NCBI GenBank assembly: GCA_022792835.1
Contig: JAAWBT010000071.1
Coordinates: 33,632-97,631, forward strand
Source of the DNA: Lachnospiraceae bacterium
GTDB lineage: Bacteria; Bacillota; Clostridia; Lachnospirales; Lachnospiraceae
Direction: 5' to 3'
Length of the DNA: 64,000 bases
The notes beneath the pieces were generated by a model. The model was not told the origin of the DNA. It worked only from the letters and a program-made list of their open reading frames with translations, and searched no databases. Numbering within the stretch: the first letter of the stretch is position 1; every line of letters begins with the position of its first letter. Of this stretch, positions 8,276 to 17,729 are shown piece by piece. A program made the translations under genes and the position numbers.

Positions 8276-9366
8276 GTTTTCCTCCTTTTCTCCAGATTAT
8301 TTGCAGAAAGTGGAAGAGAGACAAAGAGGCGGAACCCGTTTTCTCTGTCTGCCCGGAAATTCCCTCCCAGCGCTTCCGCCCGCTCTCTGATGTTCTGTAA
8401 TCCAATCCCGCTGCCCATGCCCTCTGCCCCTGTCCCGTTGTCCTGGATGACAAGCTGGCAGATTGCCGGATGTTCCACCACAGAAATCTCCGCCCGGCTG
8501 GCATTGCTGTGCCTGGCAATATTGGAAAGCCCTTCCTTTGCAATGGCAATCATACAATAGCTGATCTGGGCCGGCAGTTTCCCGGCTTTATAGCGAAGTT
8601 CCACCGGGCAAAAGCGGAATTCCTCTGTCAGCTTTTTTAACTGAAGTTCAAGATCTACCGCCTCGTCATGGAGATTATGAACACTCTCCCGGACACTGTC
8701 CATGGCCTCAGAGAGAGTTTCCTTCACCTGATCAAGCTGGCCCGACACTTCTTCTGCCTGCTTATGGACCACCATCATCGCACTTACCTGTAAAAGTGAT
8801 CTGGTCAGCAGATGTCCTACATTGTCATGAATCTCCCTGGCAATCCGATTCCGTTCATTCAACGTTGCCAGCCTCACTTCATAATCCTGCTTTTCCATCA
8901 GCTCCTGATTCTTTTTTTCCAGATAGAGCGCCTGTTCTCTGGTGGAGTCCTGCATACGGAAATAAGCGCCCATGGCATTTATATACGCCCTGGTTCTGAC
9001 GCTTAAAAAGCAGGCGGCCGTACAGAAAAAAGCAGTCGTGATAAACCCTCTCAGATCTTTCCCGCCCGCAAAGGCAAACAGGGAAAGCGTCCAGAACAGG
9101 CGAAACCTCCATTTTTTCTGCCCGGTGAAACAGTCATAAGCCACCAACGCCAAAAATAGGCAGAACTCCCTCTTCCAAAATCCAAGAAGGCAATAACAGA
9201 CAGCGATCCATTTCCACTGCCCTGCCTCCATAACATTTCCCAGGGATGAGACCACAACCGCCGTCAAAAATGCGGCCACCACAGGAATTTCCGCCTTCTC
9301 CCCTCTCCAAAGCAAGGGCAGAAAACATAAAAAAAATAAGATCAGTTTGTCTGCCAGCCGCTGCAC
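8272..9366 (-). CDS. NarL-type sensor histidine kinase (LnrJ-like)
   Basis: 364 residues. Four to five hydrophobic segments within residues 8-125 with very short loops mean there is no sizeable extracellular sensor, as in intramembrane-sensing kinases. A coiled linker leads to a HisKA_3 dimerisation helix with phospho-acceptor His180 in NRIAREIHDNVGHLL. The HATPase domain shows the N box around LSNIARHSNAS and the G box DNGTG...GIGLQNI. The start is GTG at 9366, preceded by GAGGAGGATGAG. Intramembrane-sensing kinases beside ABC exporters typically detect membrane-active antibiotics; the ligand here is unknown. Confidence 0.92.
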   Translation of the reverse strand: MQRLADKLILFFLCFLPLLWRGEKAEIPVVAAFLTAVVVSSLGNVMEAGQWKWIAVCYCLLGFWKREFCLFLALVAYDCFTGQKKWRFRLFWTLSLFAFAGGKDLRGFITTAFFCTAACFLSVRTRAYINAMGAYFRMQDSTREQALYLEKKNQELMEKQDYEVRLATLNERNRIAREIHDNVGHLLTRSLLQVSAMMVVHKQAEEVSGQLDQVKETLSEAMDSVRESVHNLHDEAVDLELQLKKLTEEFRFCPVELRYKAGKLPAQISYCMIAIAKEGLSNIARHSNASRAEISVVEHPAICQLVIQDNGTGAEGMGSGIGLQNIRERAEALGGNFRADRENGFRLFVSLPLSANNLEKRRKT

Positions 9367-9446
9367 CTCATCCTCCTCATAAAGGCTAAAAATCTAACTC
9401 TTTAAAATCTATTTTAACGAATCCCTTTCAAATAAGCAACCCAAAC

Positions 9447-9460
9447 ATGACAGATGTCAT
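9447..9460. promoter_or_regulatory. Dyad operator candidate between kinase and ABC operons
   Basis: ATGACAGATGTCAT is a perfect 6-bp inverted repeat around GA. A further TTGACATC lies 10 bp downstream. The ABC operon's probable -10 TATGAT is at 9507-9512 with no good -35, which fits activation by a bound regulator. The neighbouring NarL-type regulator is the obvious candidate binder (inference). Confidence 0.45.
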
Positions 9461-9572
9461 TTTAATCTATTGACATCCCTCACTGTTTTTTTCTCGGGAT
9501 TCCCTGTATGATAAAAGCATAACACTCCGGGAGCATATTTCGCTGTACCGGGAAAAAGAAAGGACGTTAGAT

Positions 9573-10502
9573 ATGATCCATGTGAAAAATCTGGTAAAAC
9601 GTTACGGAAAGCTGGTCGCCCTGGACCATTTCAGTCTGGACGTGCAGGACGGGGAGATCTTCGGGCTCCTTGGGCCAAACGGAAGCGGAAAGACCACTGC
9701 TATCAATTGTATTCTCTCCCTTTTAACTTATGACAAGGGAGAGATCTCCTTATTCGGCGAACCGATGTCCCCCACCAATTATAAGAGTAAGCGCAAGATC
9801 GGCGTCGTCCCCCAGAATGTGGCCGTGTTTAATGAGCTGACAGTCCAGGAGAATATTGATTATTTCTGCAGTCTTTACGTGTCGGACAAAACGGAAAGAA
9901 AGCCTCTGGTGGAGGAAGCCATCGCTTTTGTGGGCCTTTCTGATTACCGGAAATTCCTGCCCAAGAAGCTGTCCGGCGGACTCTTAAGACGTCTGAATAT
10001 TGCCTGCGGCATTGCCCATAAACCGGAGCTGATCTTTTTGGATGAGCCCACGGTGGCTGTGGACCCACAGAGCAGAAACAACATCCTGGAAGGAATCAAG
10101 GCTCTGAACGCCTCCGGGGCCACCATTGTGTACACCTCTCATTATATGGAAGAAGTGGAACAGCTCTGTTCCCGCATTATGATTATGGACCGGGGGCGCG
10201 CCATCGCCACAGGAACCAGAGAAGAGCTGACAGCCCTCATACACACTGGAGAAAAGCTGACCGTGGAAACAATCTCCCTTCCCCTCGCTGTTCTGGAACA
10301 GATCCGGAATCTGCCAGATGTCCTTCGAGCCGATTATACGGAAGGCCATTTAACGGCAGACTGTAAGGGCATGGGCCATCCTGTCATCGACGTCCTGGAT
10401 CTGCTCCGCCAGAATCAGGTTCCTTTCGGCCAGGTTTATTCAGAACCGCCCACCTTAAACGACGTATTCCTGGAGATCACCGGGAAGCAGCTTCGGGATT
10501 AA
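9573..10502 (+). CDS. ABC exporter ATPase (LnrL-like)
   Basis: 309-residue ATP-binding subunit. Walker A GPNGSGKTT at 34-42, Q-loop near 81, signature LSGGLLRR at 133-140, Walker B LIFLDEP at 153-159 and switch His190. The C-terminal ~80 residues form the accessory domain typical of DrrA/CcmA-type exporters. It is followed 13 bp later by two membrane subunits and is divergent from the two-component pair. The predicted role is energising export of, or resistance to, a membrane-active compound. Without the kinase context the same ATPase could serve many ABC-2 exporters, so substrate assignment is weak. Confidence 0.93.
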   Translation: MIHVKNLVKRYGKLVALDHFSLDVQDGEIFGLLGPNGSGKTTAINCILSLLTYDKGEISLFGEPMSPTNYKSKRKIGVVPQNVAVFNELTVQENIDYFCSLYVSDKTERKPLVEEAIAFVGLSDYRKFLPKKLSGGLLRRLNIACGIAHKPELIFLDEPTVAVDPQSRNNILEGIKALNASGATIVYTSHYMEEVEQLCSRIMIMDRGRAIATGTREELTALIHTGEKLTVETISLPLAVLEQIRNLPDVLRADYTEGHLTADCKGMGHPVIDVLDLLRQNQVPFGQVYSEPPTLNDVFLEITGKQLRD

Positions 10503-10515
10503 AGGAGGATTACCC

Positions 10516-11655
10516 ATGTTCGGAAATATTTACTGCAAACGCATCCTTGTTTCCGTCCGGAACAAAGGGACACTCATATGGACCTGGATCTTCCCCCTGA
10601 TGATGGCGACTCTTTTCTATTTCGCTTTTTCCGGTCTGCAGGAGGCAGAGCTTTTAAAAACGATTCCCACCGGAATCGTGACTTCAGAGGAGTACGAAAA
10701 CGACACGGCTCTTCAGACGACCCTTTCCGCCGTCTCTGATCCGGAGGAAGGTTTTCTGAAGCTTCATACCTACAATACGAAAGAAGAGGCGGCAGATGCC
10801 TTAACCAATGGAGAGATCGACGGGTTTATCACTCTCGAAGACAGCTCTCCCAGGCTTTTCGTTTCCAAAAACGAACTAAACCAGACCATTTTAAAGGGCT
10901 TTCTCGACCAATATGTCCAGACAAAGCATGCCGTAGTCTCCCTGCTGGAAAAGGGAAACTCCGACGTCTCCCAGATTTTGAGCCTGTTTCAGACAAAAAC
11001 CTGGACAGAGGAGCTTTCCCTCTCCAAAAATGTTCCCTCGGAAACCGTAAACTACTTTTTTGCGCTCCTTGCCATGGTATGTATGTACGGCGGTTTCCAG
11101 GGATTGGACAGTGTTTCCTACCTGCAGGCCAACCTTTCCTCCTTGGGGATCCGGCGGACCATCTCCCCGGCAAAACGGTTTCCCATGGTGTTTTTTGACC
11201 TTCTGGCCGCCCTCACTGTCCACATGGCCTGTATGCTCTTTCTGCTGGCCTACCTGGTGTTCATCCTGGGAGTAGATTTCGGCGCGAGCCTTCTGCCTGT
11301 CATTGTCACCTGCCTGTTCGGAAGTTTTCTGGGCATGTCTTTTGGTTCCTTTGTCACAGCAATCTCCCGCGCAAAGGAGGGAGTGAAGGTGGCTGTTATC
11401 ATCTCCGTCTCTTTAGCCTGCAGCTTCGGCGCCGGCATGATGGTCTCTGGCATCAATTACAAGATCGCCAAGACTTTTCCCGTCCTGGCCTGGTTAAACC
11501 CTGCTGCCCGGATCTCCGATGCGCTCTACTGTCTGTATTATTACGATGGATACAGCCAGTATTTCTTAAATCTGGGCATCCTGGCTGCAATGACCCTTTT
11601 GTTCTCTGTCATTACCGCATTTTTCCTGAGGAGGCAGCGCTATGAAAGTATTTAA
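10516..11655 (+). CDS. ABC-2 exporter permease (LnrM-like)
   Basis: 379 residues with the ABC-2 plan: one helix near 18-38, an extracellular domain of roughly 140 residues, then five or six helices from about 175 to the end (FFALLAMVCMYGG, LLPVIVTCLFGSFLG, VAVIISVSLACSFGAG). AAAGGAGG lies upstream of the ATG. The 3' end overlaps the next permease by 14 bp, so both are made together and presumably form the heterodimeric pore of the exporter. Confidence 0.9.
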   Translation: MFGNIYCKRILVSVRNKGTLIWTWIFPLMMATLFYFAFSGLQEAELLKTIPTGIVTSEEYENDTALQTTLSAVSDPEEGFLKLHTYNTKEEAADALTNGEIDGFITLEDSSPRLFVSKNELNQTILKGFLDQYVQTKHAVVSLLEKGNSDVSQILSLFQTKTWTEELSLSKNVPSETVNYFFALLAMVCMYGGFQGLDSVSYLQANLSSLGIRRTISPAKRFPMVFFDLLAALTVHMACMLFLLAYLVFILGVDFGASLLPVIVTCLFGSFLGMSFGSFVTAISRAKEGVKVAVIISVSLACSFGAGMMVSGINYKIAKTFPVLAWLNPAARISDALYCLYYYDGYSQYFLNLGILAAMTLLFSVITAFFLRRQRYESI

Positions 11656-12853
11656 GGCTTCTCTGCTGATTTTAAAACGCCGGGCGGTACAGGTAATCGT
11701 TTACCTTTCCATGTTCACCGCCATGTTCATAATCATCGCTTCGTTTTATTCGGAGCAGGTATCCACTGATTTTTCCGCTGTCCGCCCCGCCTTTACTGTA
11801 ATCAACCGGGACAAAGACACTCCCCTGACAGAAGGGCTCATGGAATTTTTACGAGATAAGGGCACGGAGCATGTCCTTCCCGACGAAAAACAGGAGCTTC
11901 AGGACGCCGCCTTTTATCATGCCACTGAATACATCCTGATCATTCCGGAAGGCTTTGATGAGTCTGTCTGGTCCGGCAATCCTCTTTCCCTGGAGGCTGC
12001 GTCCATTCCTGGAACCGGAAAAAGCTACTATATAGACAGTCTGGCAAACCAGTACTGGAGTTTCGTGGACGCTTACCACAAGGCAGATTCTTCCCTTGAC
12101 CGAAAAGCCGTTTCCCGCATGACTCTGGAAGCTCTCTCCCTGGAATCCTCTGCAGAAACGCTGCGTCAGACAAACAGCCAGCCCATCAGCGACTTGTATG
12201 AATCCTACAACCGGGTTCAATCTTATATCCTGATGGTGGTGACACTCCTGTGTGTAACCAGTATCACCATGTCCTTCAGGCGGCCCGACCTGCGCATGCG
12301 AAATCTCTGCGCCCCCACCACAACCCGCCAGAAAAATCTGGGACTGTTTCTCTACTGTTCCCTTGTCGGATTCGTGGTCTGGCTGTCAACCAGCCTTTTA
12401 GGGTATCTGGTTTCCCTGCCGTCCCTCGCCGGCGCCGACGGACGGCTCGTCGCCCTGCTGTTTGCAAACAGTTTCCTTTACACTTTTGTGGCCCTCTCAA
12501 TCGCCATGCTGTTGAATTATTTTATCTCTAACCCCAACACTCAGAATGCCATTGCCAACTTTTTAAGCCTGGCTTTGAGCTTCTTGGGGGGCGCTTTCGT
12601 CCCGCTGGAATTTTTAAGCGAGGGGCTTCGCACAGTCTCCCGGTTCACCCCGGTTTACTGGTATTCAGAGGCCGTATCGGACATCTGTAACCTGACTCTT
12701 TTAAATAAAGAAACTCTTGCTCCCATCTGGCGTTCCTTTGCTATGGAACTGGGTTTTGCGGCTGCCATCCTCTGTGTGGCCCTGGCCGTCGGCAAAACCA
12801 AAAACAAGGCCGAATCTTCTTTCGGCAGCACCAGGACAGAGCTGGAGATGTAA
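11642..12853 (+). CDS. ABC-2 exporter permease (LnrN-like)
   Basis: 403 residues, same topology as the preceding gene: helix at about 14-34, extracellular domain to about 190, then a membrane domain (YILMVVTLLCVTSITM, LGLFLYCSLVGFVVWL, FLSLALSFLGGAFVPLEFL). The last motif, ending in GGAFVPLE, is common in ABC-2 permeases. It starts inside the preceding gene after GAGGAGGCAGC. Last gene of the operon; a strong hairpin follows at 12921. Confidence 0.9.
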   Translation: MKVFKASLLILKRRAVQVIVYLSMFTAMFIIIASFYSEQVSTDFSAVRPAFTVINRDKDTPLTEGLMEFLRDKGTEHVLPDEKQELQDAAFYHATEYILIIPEGFDESVWSGNPLSLEAASIPGTGKSYYIDSLANQYWSFVDAYHKADSSLDRKAVSRMTLEALSLESSAETLRQTNSQPISDLYESYNRVQSYILMVVTLLCVTSITMSFRRPDLRMRNLCAPTTTRQKNLGLFLYCSLVGFVVWLSTSLLGYLVSLPSLAGADGRLVALLFANSFLYTFVALSIAMLLNYFISNPNTQNAIANFLSLALSFLGGAFVPLEFLSEGLRTVSRFTPVYWYSEAVSDICNLTLLNKETLAPIWRSFAMELGFAAAILCVALAVGKTKNKAESSFGSTRTELEM

Positions 12854-12920
12854 AAATACACTACTGGAATCCTGCATTGCTCTAAAAAGCTTTGCATGTC
12901 CATCTTATAAACAAAAAGGG

Positions 12921-12950
12921 AACCCCCGTCCGGCTGTACCGGCGGGGGTT
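12921..12950 (+). terminator. Intrinsic terminator between convergent operons
   Basis: AACCCCCG and CCGG pair with CCGG and CGGGGGTT around a short loop with one bulged T, followed by TTTTAGGG. The hairpin lies between the exporter operon (ending 12853) and the convergent MsmX gene (ending 13010). An A-run before it (ACAAAAAGGG) may allow use from both sides. Confidence 0.75.
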
Positions 12951-13009
12951 TTAGGGTAAGGTAACTCCTGCCAAAGCAGAAGATCAGGGGTGACAATCTT
13001 AACTATTTC

Positions 13010-14122
13010 CTAATTGATGATAGTTTTCTCAGTCTGATAATCAAAAATATGGATCTTGCTGGCATCCATGGCCAGTTTCACCGTATCGCCTGCCGCCACT
13101 TTGAGTCCCGCATCCACGGAAGCTACCCAGCCGGCCTCGTCCATATCGAAGTAAACTAAAGCCGTAGAGCCAAGCATCTCGTATACACGGACCTCCGCCG
13201 TAAACTGGGCTTTCTCGAATTTCTTAAGGGCCGCCTCATCCTGATGGATGTCCTCCGGACGGATTCCCATGACTACCTGCTTGCCCACATAGCCGCCGTC
13301 CTTCAGCGCCTTTGCTCTGGTCTCGTCCAGAGTGATGGACTGTCCTGCAAACTTAAGAATCACATCGTCGCCTTCTGCCACGGCGTCTGCCGTGATCATA
13401 TTCATCTGAGGAGAGCCGATGAAACCTGCCACAAACTTGTTGCAGGGATGGTTATACAGGTTCTCAGGCGTGTCAATCTGCTGTACAATACCGTCTTTCA
13501 TGACAACGATCCTGGTTCCCAGGGTCATGGCCTCTGTCTGGTCATGGGTCACATAGATGATGGTGCTTCCCAGTCTCTGGTGCAGCTTGGAGATCTCCAC
13601 GCGCATCTGGCCGCGCAGCTTGGCATCCAGGTTGGAAAGAGGCTCATCCATAAGGAACACTTTGGGATTACGCACAATGGCACGGCCCATGGCCACACGC
13701 TGCCTCTGGCCGCCGGAGAGTGCTCTGGGCTTTCTGTCAAGAAGCGCTTCCAGGTCTAGGATCCTTGCCGCCTCGCGGACTGCCTTGTCGATTTCCTCTT
13801 TAGGCGTCTTCTTAAGCTTTAAAGAGAATGCCATGTTGTCATAAACGGTCATGTGAGGATACAGGGCATAGCTCTGGAATACCATCGCAATATCCCTGTC
13901 TTTGGGTTCCACATCATTGACCACCTTTCCGTCAATGATCAGCTCTCCGGAGGAAATATCCTCAAGGCCCGCCACCATTCGGAGTGTGGTGGACTTTCCG
14001 CAGCCGGAGGGCCCGACAAAAATGATAAATTCCTTGTCCTCGATATCCAGATTAAAGTCTTTTACAGCCTCATATCCATTGGGGTACTTTTTACATACAT
14101 TTTTTAACTGAACACTAGCCAT
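13010..14122 (-). CDS. ugpC: Sugar ABC transporter ATPase, MsmX/UgpC type
   Basis: 370 residues, the usual length of the MalK/MsmX/UgpC family. Walker [10 protein letters not shown] at 37-45, signature LSGGQRQR at 135-142, Walker B VFLMDEP at 155-161, switch His193, then a C-terminal OB-fold regulatory domain (230-370) that includes GIRPEDIH. It energises sugar import through MalF/MalG-type permeases. Being last in the alpha-galactoside operon, 49 bp after the small membrane protein gene, it most likely drives that system. MsmX proteins are known to be shared among several sugar importers, so a wider role is possible. Confidence 0.94.
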   Translation of the reverse strand: MASVQLKNVCKKYPNGYEAVKDFNLDIEDKEFIIFVGPSGCGKSTTLRMVAGLEDISSGELIIDGKVVNDVEPKDRDIAMVFQSYALYPHMTVYDNMAFSLKLKKTPKEEIDKAVREAARILDLEALLDRKPRALSGGQRQRVAMGRAIVRNPKVFLMDEPLSNLDAKLRGQMRVEISKLHQRLGSTIIYVTHDQTEAMTLGTRIVVMKDGIVQQIDTPENLYNHPCNKFVAGFIGSPQMNMITADAVAEGDDVILKFAGQSITLDETRAKALKDGGYVGKQVVMGIRPEDIHQDEAALKKFEKAQFTAEVRVYEMLGSTALVYFDMDEAGWVASVDAGLKVAAGDTVKLAMDASKIHIFDYQTEKTIIN

Positions 14123-14171
14123 AATTTCCTCCTACATATTGTTTTCCTTGTTCTGCTCTCTATGTTTTGCC

Positions 14172-14627
14172 TTAAAAACGATAATACCGTTTCATTTCCT
14201 CCTCAAACTGGGCATTCGGCTCCACATAGAGAAGCTCGCCTCTGGTCAGGAGGGTAAGTACCGGGGCGTTTATCCGGTTGGAAGTAAAATCCCGCACCGT
14301 GCGCCCTGTCTGGGTCCGGCGTCCCTGTTCCACTTCCTCGATCTCCGTCCGGGTTCCCCGGTAGAGCTCCTTGCGCTTTTCCTTGCGGATGATCTTGGAA
14401 ATGGTCAGGTCGCCGTTTACATATTCGTATTCATACTCAATCTTCCAGCTCCGAAACAGGAAGAATCCGCCCACAGCCAGGATAATGGTTGGGACCAGCA
14501 TGATCGCCGCGAAGAAAAATGCATCCGCAAAAAACACGATCACCGCTGACGTAACAACTGCTTTAATGAGCTGTTGCTTTCTGCTCAGTACATGCGGCAC
14601 GCACCATTCAAATACGACGTCTCTCAT
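14172..14627 (-). CDS. Small membrane protein of unknown function (DUF6106-like)
   Basis: 151 residues. Two adjacent hydrophobic segments at about 20-60 are followed by a cytoplasmic part (WKIEYEYEYVNGDLTISKII onward) that looks like a bacterial PH-type beta domain. The ATG lies within the last codons of the alpha-galactosidase gene (4-bp overlap), so translation is coupled. I recall such proteins only as uncharacterised Lachnospiraceae families; the DUF name is from memory. Presence in the sugar operon may be incidental. Confidence 0.75.
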   Translation of the reverse strand: MRDVVFEWCVPHVLSRKQQLIKAVVTSAVIVFFADAFFFAAIMLVPTIILAVGGFFLFRSWKIEYEYEYVNGDLTISKIIRKEKRKELYRGTRTEIEEVEQGRRTQTGRTVRDFTSNRINAPVLTLLTRGELLYVEPNAQFEEEMKRYYRF

Positions 14628-16837
14628 ACTGTCTCCTCCGTGATCTGCTGCAGCTTAAACTGGATTCCTTCGTACTGTTTCAATGTTCCGGGAATGGGCA
14701 GCCCCGCGTTCATCAGGACTGCGCCGGAATAACGCCTTCCTTCATTCCCTTTTATTTCATAAAATGCTTTTTTCTTTAACCCTTTGAGCTTCAGGTAAAG
14801 CTGTCCGTCGTTGCCCTCCGTATCTGTCAGCACCAGACTCACAAGAGCCTGGGTTTTGTCCGCCGACACATGCTGCCACGCCGTCAGGTAATGATTCTCA
14901 AAGGGACTTGTCAACCGATAATAATCTCCCTCGGCGATAAGGCTGTAATTCTCCTTATAAGCCTCCGCCTGTTTCCTGCAGAGCTCCTTTTCTTCCTGGT
15001 CAAGAACTGTGGAATTCAGCTCATAACCCAAAACGCCGCCTGAAGCCACAATGCCTCTGGTGGCAAGGCTCACGGTCCGCCCCGTCTGATGGTTGGGGCA
15101 GATGGAAACATGGGCCTCCAGGCTGCTGACCGGATAGACGAAGGAGGTCCCGTACTGGATTTTCAGCCTGTTGATGGCGTCCGTGTTGTCACTGCACCAA
15201 ATCTGCGGCTGATAATAAAGCATAGCAGGGTCAAATCGTCCGCCGCCGCCGCTGCACCCGCAAAAGAGCACATCCGGATGGGTTAAGATCACCTCATCCA
15301 TAATCCGGTACAGCCCCAGCATGTAACGGTGCATCACCTCGCCCTGTCTTTCCTTATCCGTCTGCCTGGACCATACGTCCGTAATATTCCGGTTCAGATC
15401 CCACTTGATATATTCAATGCGGGCTTCATCAAGAATCCGGTTTAATGAGTCAATGATATAATCGCAGACATCTTTTCTGGAAAGATCCAGGACCAACTGG
15501 TACCGTCCCCTGGTGGCAGGGCGGCCCTTGATGCCCAGATGCCAGTCAGGATGCTCCCTAAATAGGTCGCTGTCCTCAGAGACCATCTCCGGCTCCACCC
15601 AGAGCCCAAACTTAAGCCCCATCTCGTGAATCTGATCAGAAAGGCCCGAAAGACCTCCTCTCAGCTTGTGGCGATTCACCCTCCAGTCACCGAGGCCGGA
15701 GCAGTCGTCGTCCCGCTTCCCGAACCACCCGTCATCCAACACAAAAAGCTCCACCCCCATGTCCAGGGATTCCCTGGCAATGTTCAGAAGTTTTTCCTCG
15801 TCGAAATCAAAGTAGGCCGCCTCCCAGCTGTTGATCACAATGGGTCTCGGAAGCTTCACATAGGGTGAGGTCCCCAGGTTCTCCCGGTAAAGCCTGTGGT
15901 AAATATGGCTTAAACCAGTTAAACCCTCGCCGGAGTAAGCAAGCACTGCCTCCGGCGCGAAAAAACTCTCTCCCGGCTCAAGAAGGAACTCAAAGTTTGT
16001 CGGATGGATTCCCATGTTGAGTCTGAGCTGCCGGTACTGGTCCCGCTCTGCCTCGGCCAGAAAATTGCCGCTGTAGATAAAGGAACAGCCGTAACACCGT
16101 CCCCGGTCCTCGTCGGCATTCTTCTCACACAGAATCACAAAAGGGTTGTGCTGGTGGGAAGAGGAACCCCTGGTGCTGCCCACTGACTGGACACCGTTGC
16201 GTATAGCTGACCTGGAAGGGTGACGCTCCATCATATGGCGTCCGTCCAAAGTAATCCAGTCGTAGTTCGCCTCCTTAAAATCCAGGGTGACAGACATCAG
16301 CTTTTCCAGCCGAATAGGCCCCTGCCCCTCGTTCACCACCTGCACCGCTCTTGTAATGACGTTCTTCTCTTCAAATACACCGTAGTAGAGGATCACTTCC
16401 ACACCGGAAGCGGCGTCTCTTAAGCGGATCTCCAGGGTATCCGTTCCTTCCTCGTCTAACGCTCTCACCGAGGGCATCCCAGGTACCCGGTATTTCCCGC
16501 TGTAGATCGTATGTCCCGCTGCTTTTCCCGCAAAAATACGGCTTCCGTCGCTGTTCCTCACTCCGATGCTTTCCACTCGGTAGTCGCCGCTGTCCGAGGT
16601 GGAAAATTCTTGTGGAAGGAAATCCAGCGAAAATGTCCTGTCGTTTCCCGCCTCATGGGGATTCGGTGAAAAGCCCCTGTCCCGAAGCTCGATCAGATAG
16701 CTCAGATCTTCATCGGGAATGCGGTCCCCATAATACAAATGCAGCAAATCCCCGTATTTACTGATAGCCATCAGATAAGAGCTGTCCCTGGTGTCAAGTC
16801 TAAATGTTTTGCTGTGTTCATAAAAGGTAATCGACAT
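14624..16837 (-). CDS. Alpha-galactosidase, glycoside hydrolase family 36
   Basis: 737 residues, the typical GH36 group I length (tetrameric AgaB/RafA type). It hydrolyses terminal alpha-1,6-galactose from raffinose, melibiose or stachyose. An N-terminal beta-supersandwich spans about 1-330. The catalytic barrel contains WEAAYFDF, LFVLDDGWFG, the nucleophile Asp480 in KWDLNR, the CSGGGGRFD loop and acid/base Asp550 in WCSDNTD; these fit the known D478/D548 pair of the Geobacillus enzyme. There is no signal peptide, so it acts on imported sugar in the cytoplasm. The gene follows the binding protein and both permeases, matching msm/raf loci. Confidence 0.95.
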   Translation of the reverse strand: MSITFYEHSKTFRLDTRDSSYLMAISKYGDLLHLYYGDRIPDEDLSYLIELRDRGFSPNPHEAGNDRTFSLDFLPQEFSTSDSGDYRVESIGVRNSDGSRIFAGKAAGHTIYSGKYRVPGMPSVRALDEEGTDTLEIRLRDAASGVEVILYYGVFEEKNVITRAVQVVNEGQGPIRLEKLMSVTLDFKEANYDWITLDGRHMMERHPSRSAIRNGVQSVGSTRGSSSHQHNPFVILCEKNADEDRGRCYGCSFIYSGNFLAEAERDQYRQLRLNMGIHPTNFEFLLEPGESFFAPEAVLAYSGEGLTGLSHIYHRLYRENLGTSPYVKLPRPIVINSWEAAYFDFDEEKLLNIARESLDMGVELFVLDDGWFGKRDDDCSGLGDWRVNRHKLRGGLSGLSDQIHEMGLKFGLWVEPEMVSEDSDLFREHPDWHLGIKGRPATRGRYQLVLDLSRKDVCDYIIDSLNRILDEARIEYIKWDLNRNITDVWSRQTDKERQGEVMHRYMLGLYRIMDEVILTHPDVLFCGCSGGGGRFDPAMLYYQPQIWCSDNTDAINRLKIQYGTSFVYPVSSLEAHVSICPNHQTGRTVSLATRGIVASGGVLGYELNSTVLDQEEKELCRKQAEAYKENYSLIAEGDYYRLTSPFENHYLTAWQHVSADKTQALVSLVLTDTEGNDGQLYLKLKGLKKKAFYEIKGNEGRRYSGAVLMNAGLPIPGTLKQYEGIQFKLQQITEETV

Positions 16838-16879
16838 AAAACTCTGGTTTCCTTTCTGTACAAAATTCCTGTTTCTTCT

Positions 16880-17716
16880 TTATTTTCCTCCTGTCATGGC
16901 CACGCCTTCGATAAACTGTTTCTGGAAGAACAGATACAGAACTACCATGGGGATCATGGCGAGCAGGGAGCCTGCCATCATGACCGGGAAGTTGGTGGAA
17001 AACTGTCCTCTTAAGGTAGCAAGACCGGAAGACAGAGTCATCATCTTCAGATCCGTGTTGACGATGAGGGGCCACATCAGGTCGCCATATGCGAACACTG
17101 CCGTGAACACCGCCAGGGCCGCCATGGACGCTTTGGTCAGAGGCGCCATGATCTTATAGAAGGTCTGCCACTGGGTACAGCCGTCCAGATAGGCCGCCTC
17201 GGCGATCTCGTTTGGTATGCCCATGTAAGCCTGCCGTAAGAAGAAGGTTCCAAAGGCGCTCACAATACCGGGGAACACCAGGGCGAACACTGTGTTGGTA
17301 AGACCAAATTTTGCAAGCATCTGATACTGCGGCGTGATGAAAATCTGGCTGGGCAGCATCATCTGAATTAACACCAGGGAGAACAGGACTCCCTTTCCTT
17401 TGAAATTCAGCTTTGCGAAGGCATAACCCGCCATGGACGAGAACACCACCGCGCACACGACTCTCCAGACAATCATGAGGATCGTGTTTTTATAGAGGGC
17501 CAGGAAAGGCAGGGACGCCATTGCGTCTTCGTAATTCTTTCCCTGCCAATCCTGGGGGAGAATCGTCGGAGGAACCAGCATACTTTCCTCAACGCTCTTA
17601 AAGCTTGTTAAAAACATCCACACGAAGGGGAAGATCATAATGATGGAACCGATGATAAAAAACGCATAGGTCCCCGCCGTGCGGCGTCTTCTGGATTTTT
17701 CCAATGATGATTTCAT
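16880..17716 (-). CDS. Sugar ABC transporter permease, MalG/MsmG type
   Basis: 278 residues with six predicted helices; the EAA motif around EIAEAAYLDGCTQWQTFYKIMAPL is the docking site for the MsmX-type ATPase. It ends FIEGVAMTGGK, the characteristic C-terminus of MalG-like subunits. It pairs with the permease 13 bp upstream and imports the substrate of the operon, by context an alpha-galactoside such as raffinose or melibiose. Confidence 0.93.
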   Translation of the reverse strand: MKSSLEKSRRRRTAGTYAFFIIGSIIMIFPFVWMFLTSFKSVEESMLVPPTILPQDWQGKNYEDAMASLPFLALYKNTILMIVWRVVCAVVFSSMAGYAFAKLNFKGKGVLFSLVLIQMMLPSQIFITPQYQMLAKFGLTNTVFALVFPGIVSAFGTFFLRQAYMGIPNEIAEAAYLDGCTQWQTFYKIMAPLTKASMAALAVFTAVFAYGDLMWPLIVNTDLKMMTLSSGLATLRGQFSTNFPVMMAGSLLAMIPMVVLYLFFQKQFIEGVAMTGGK

Positions 17717-17729
17717 ATGCTCCTCCTTT

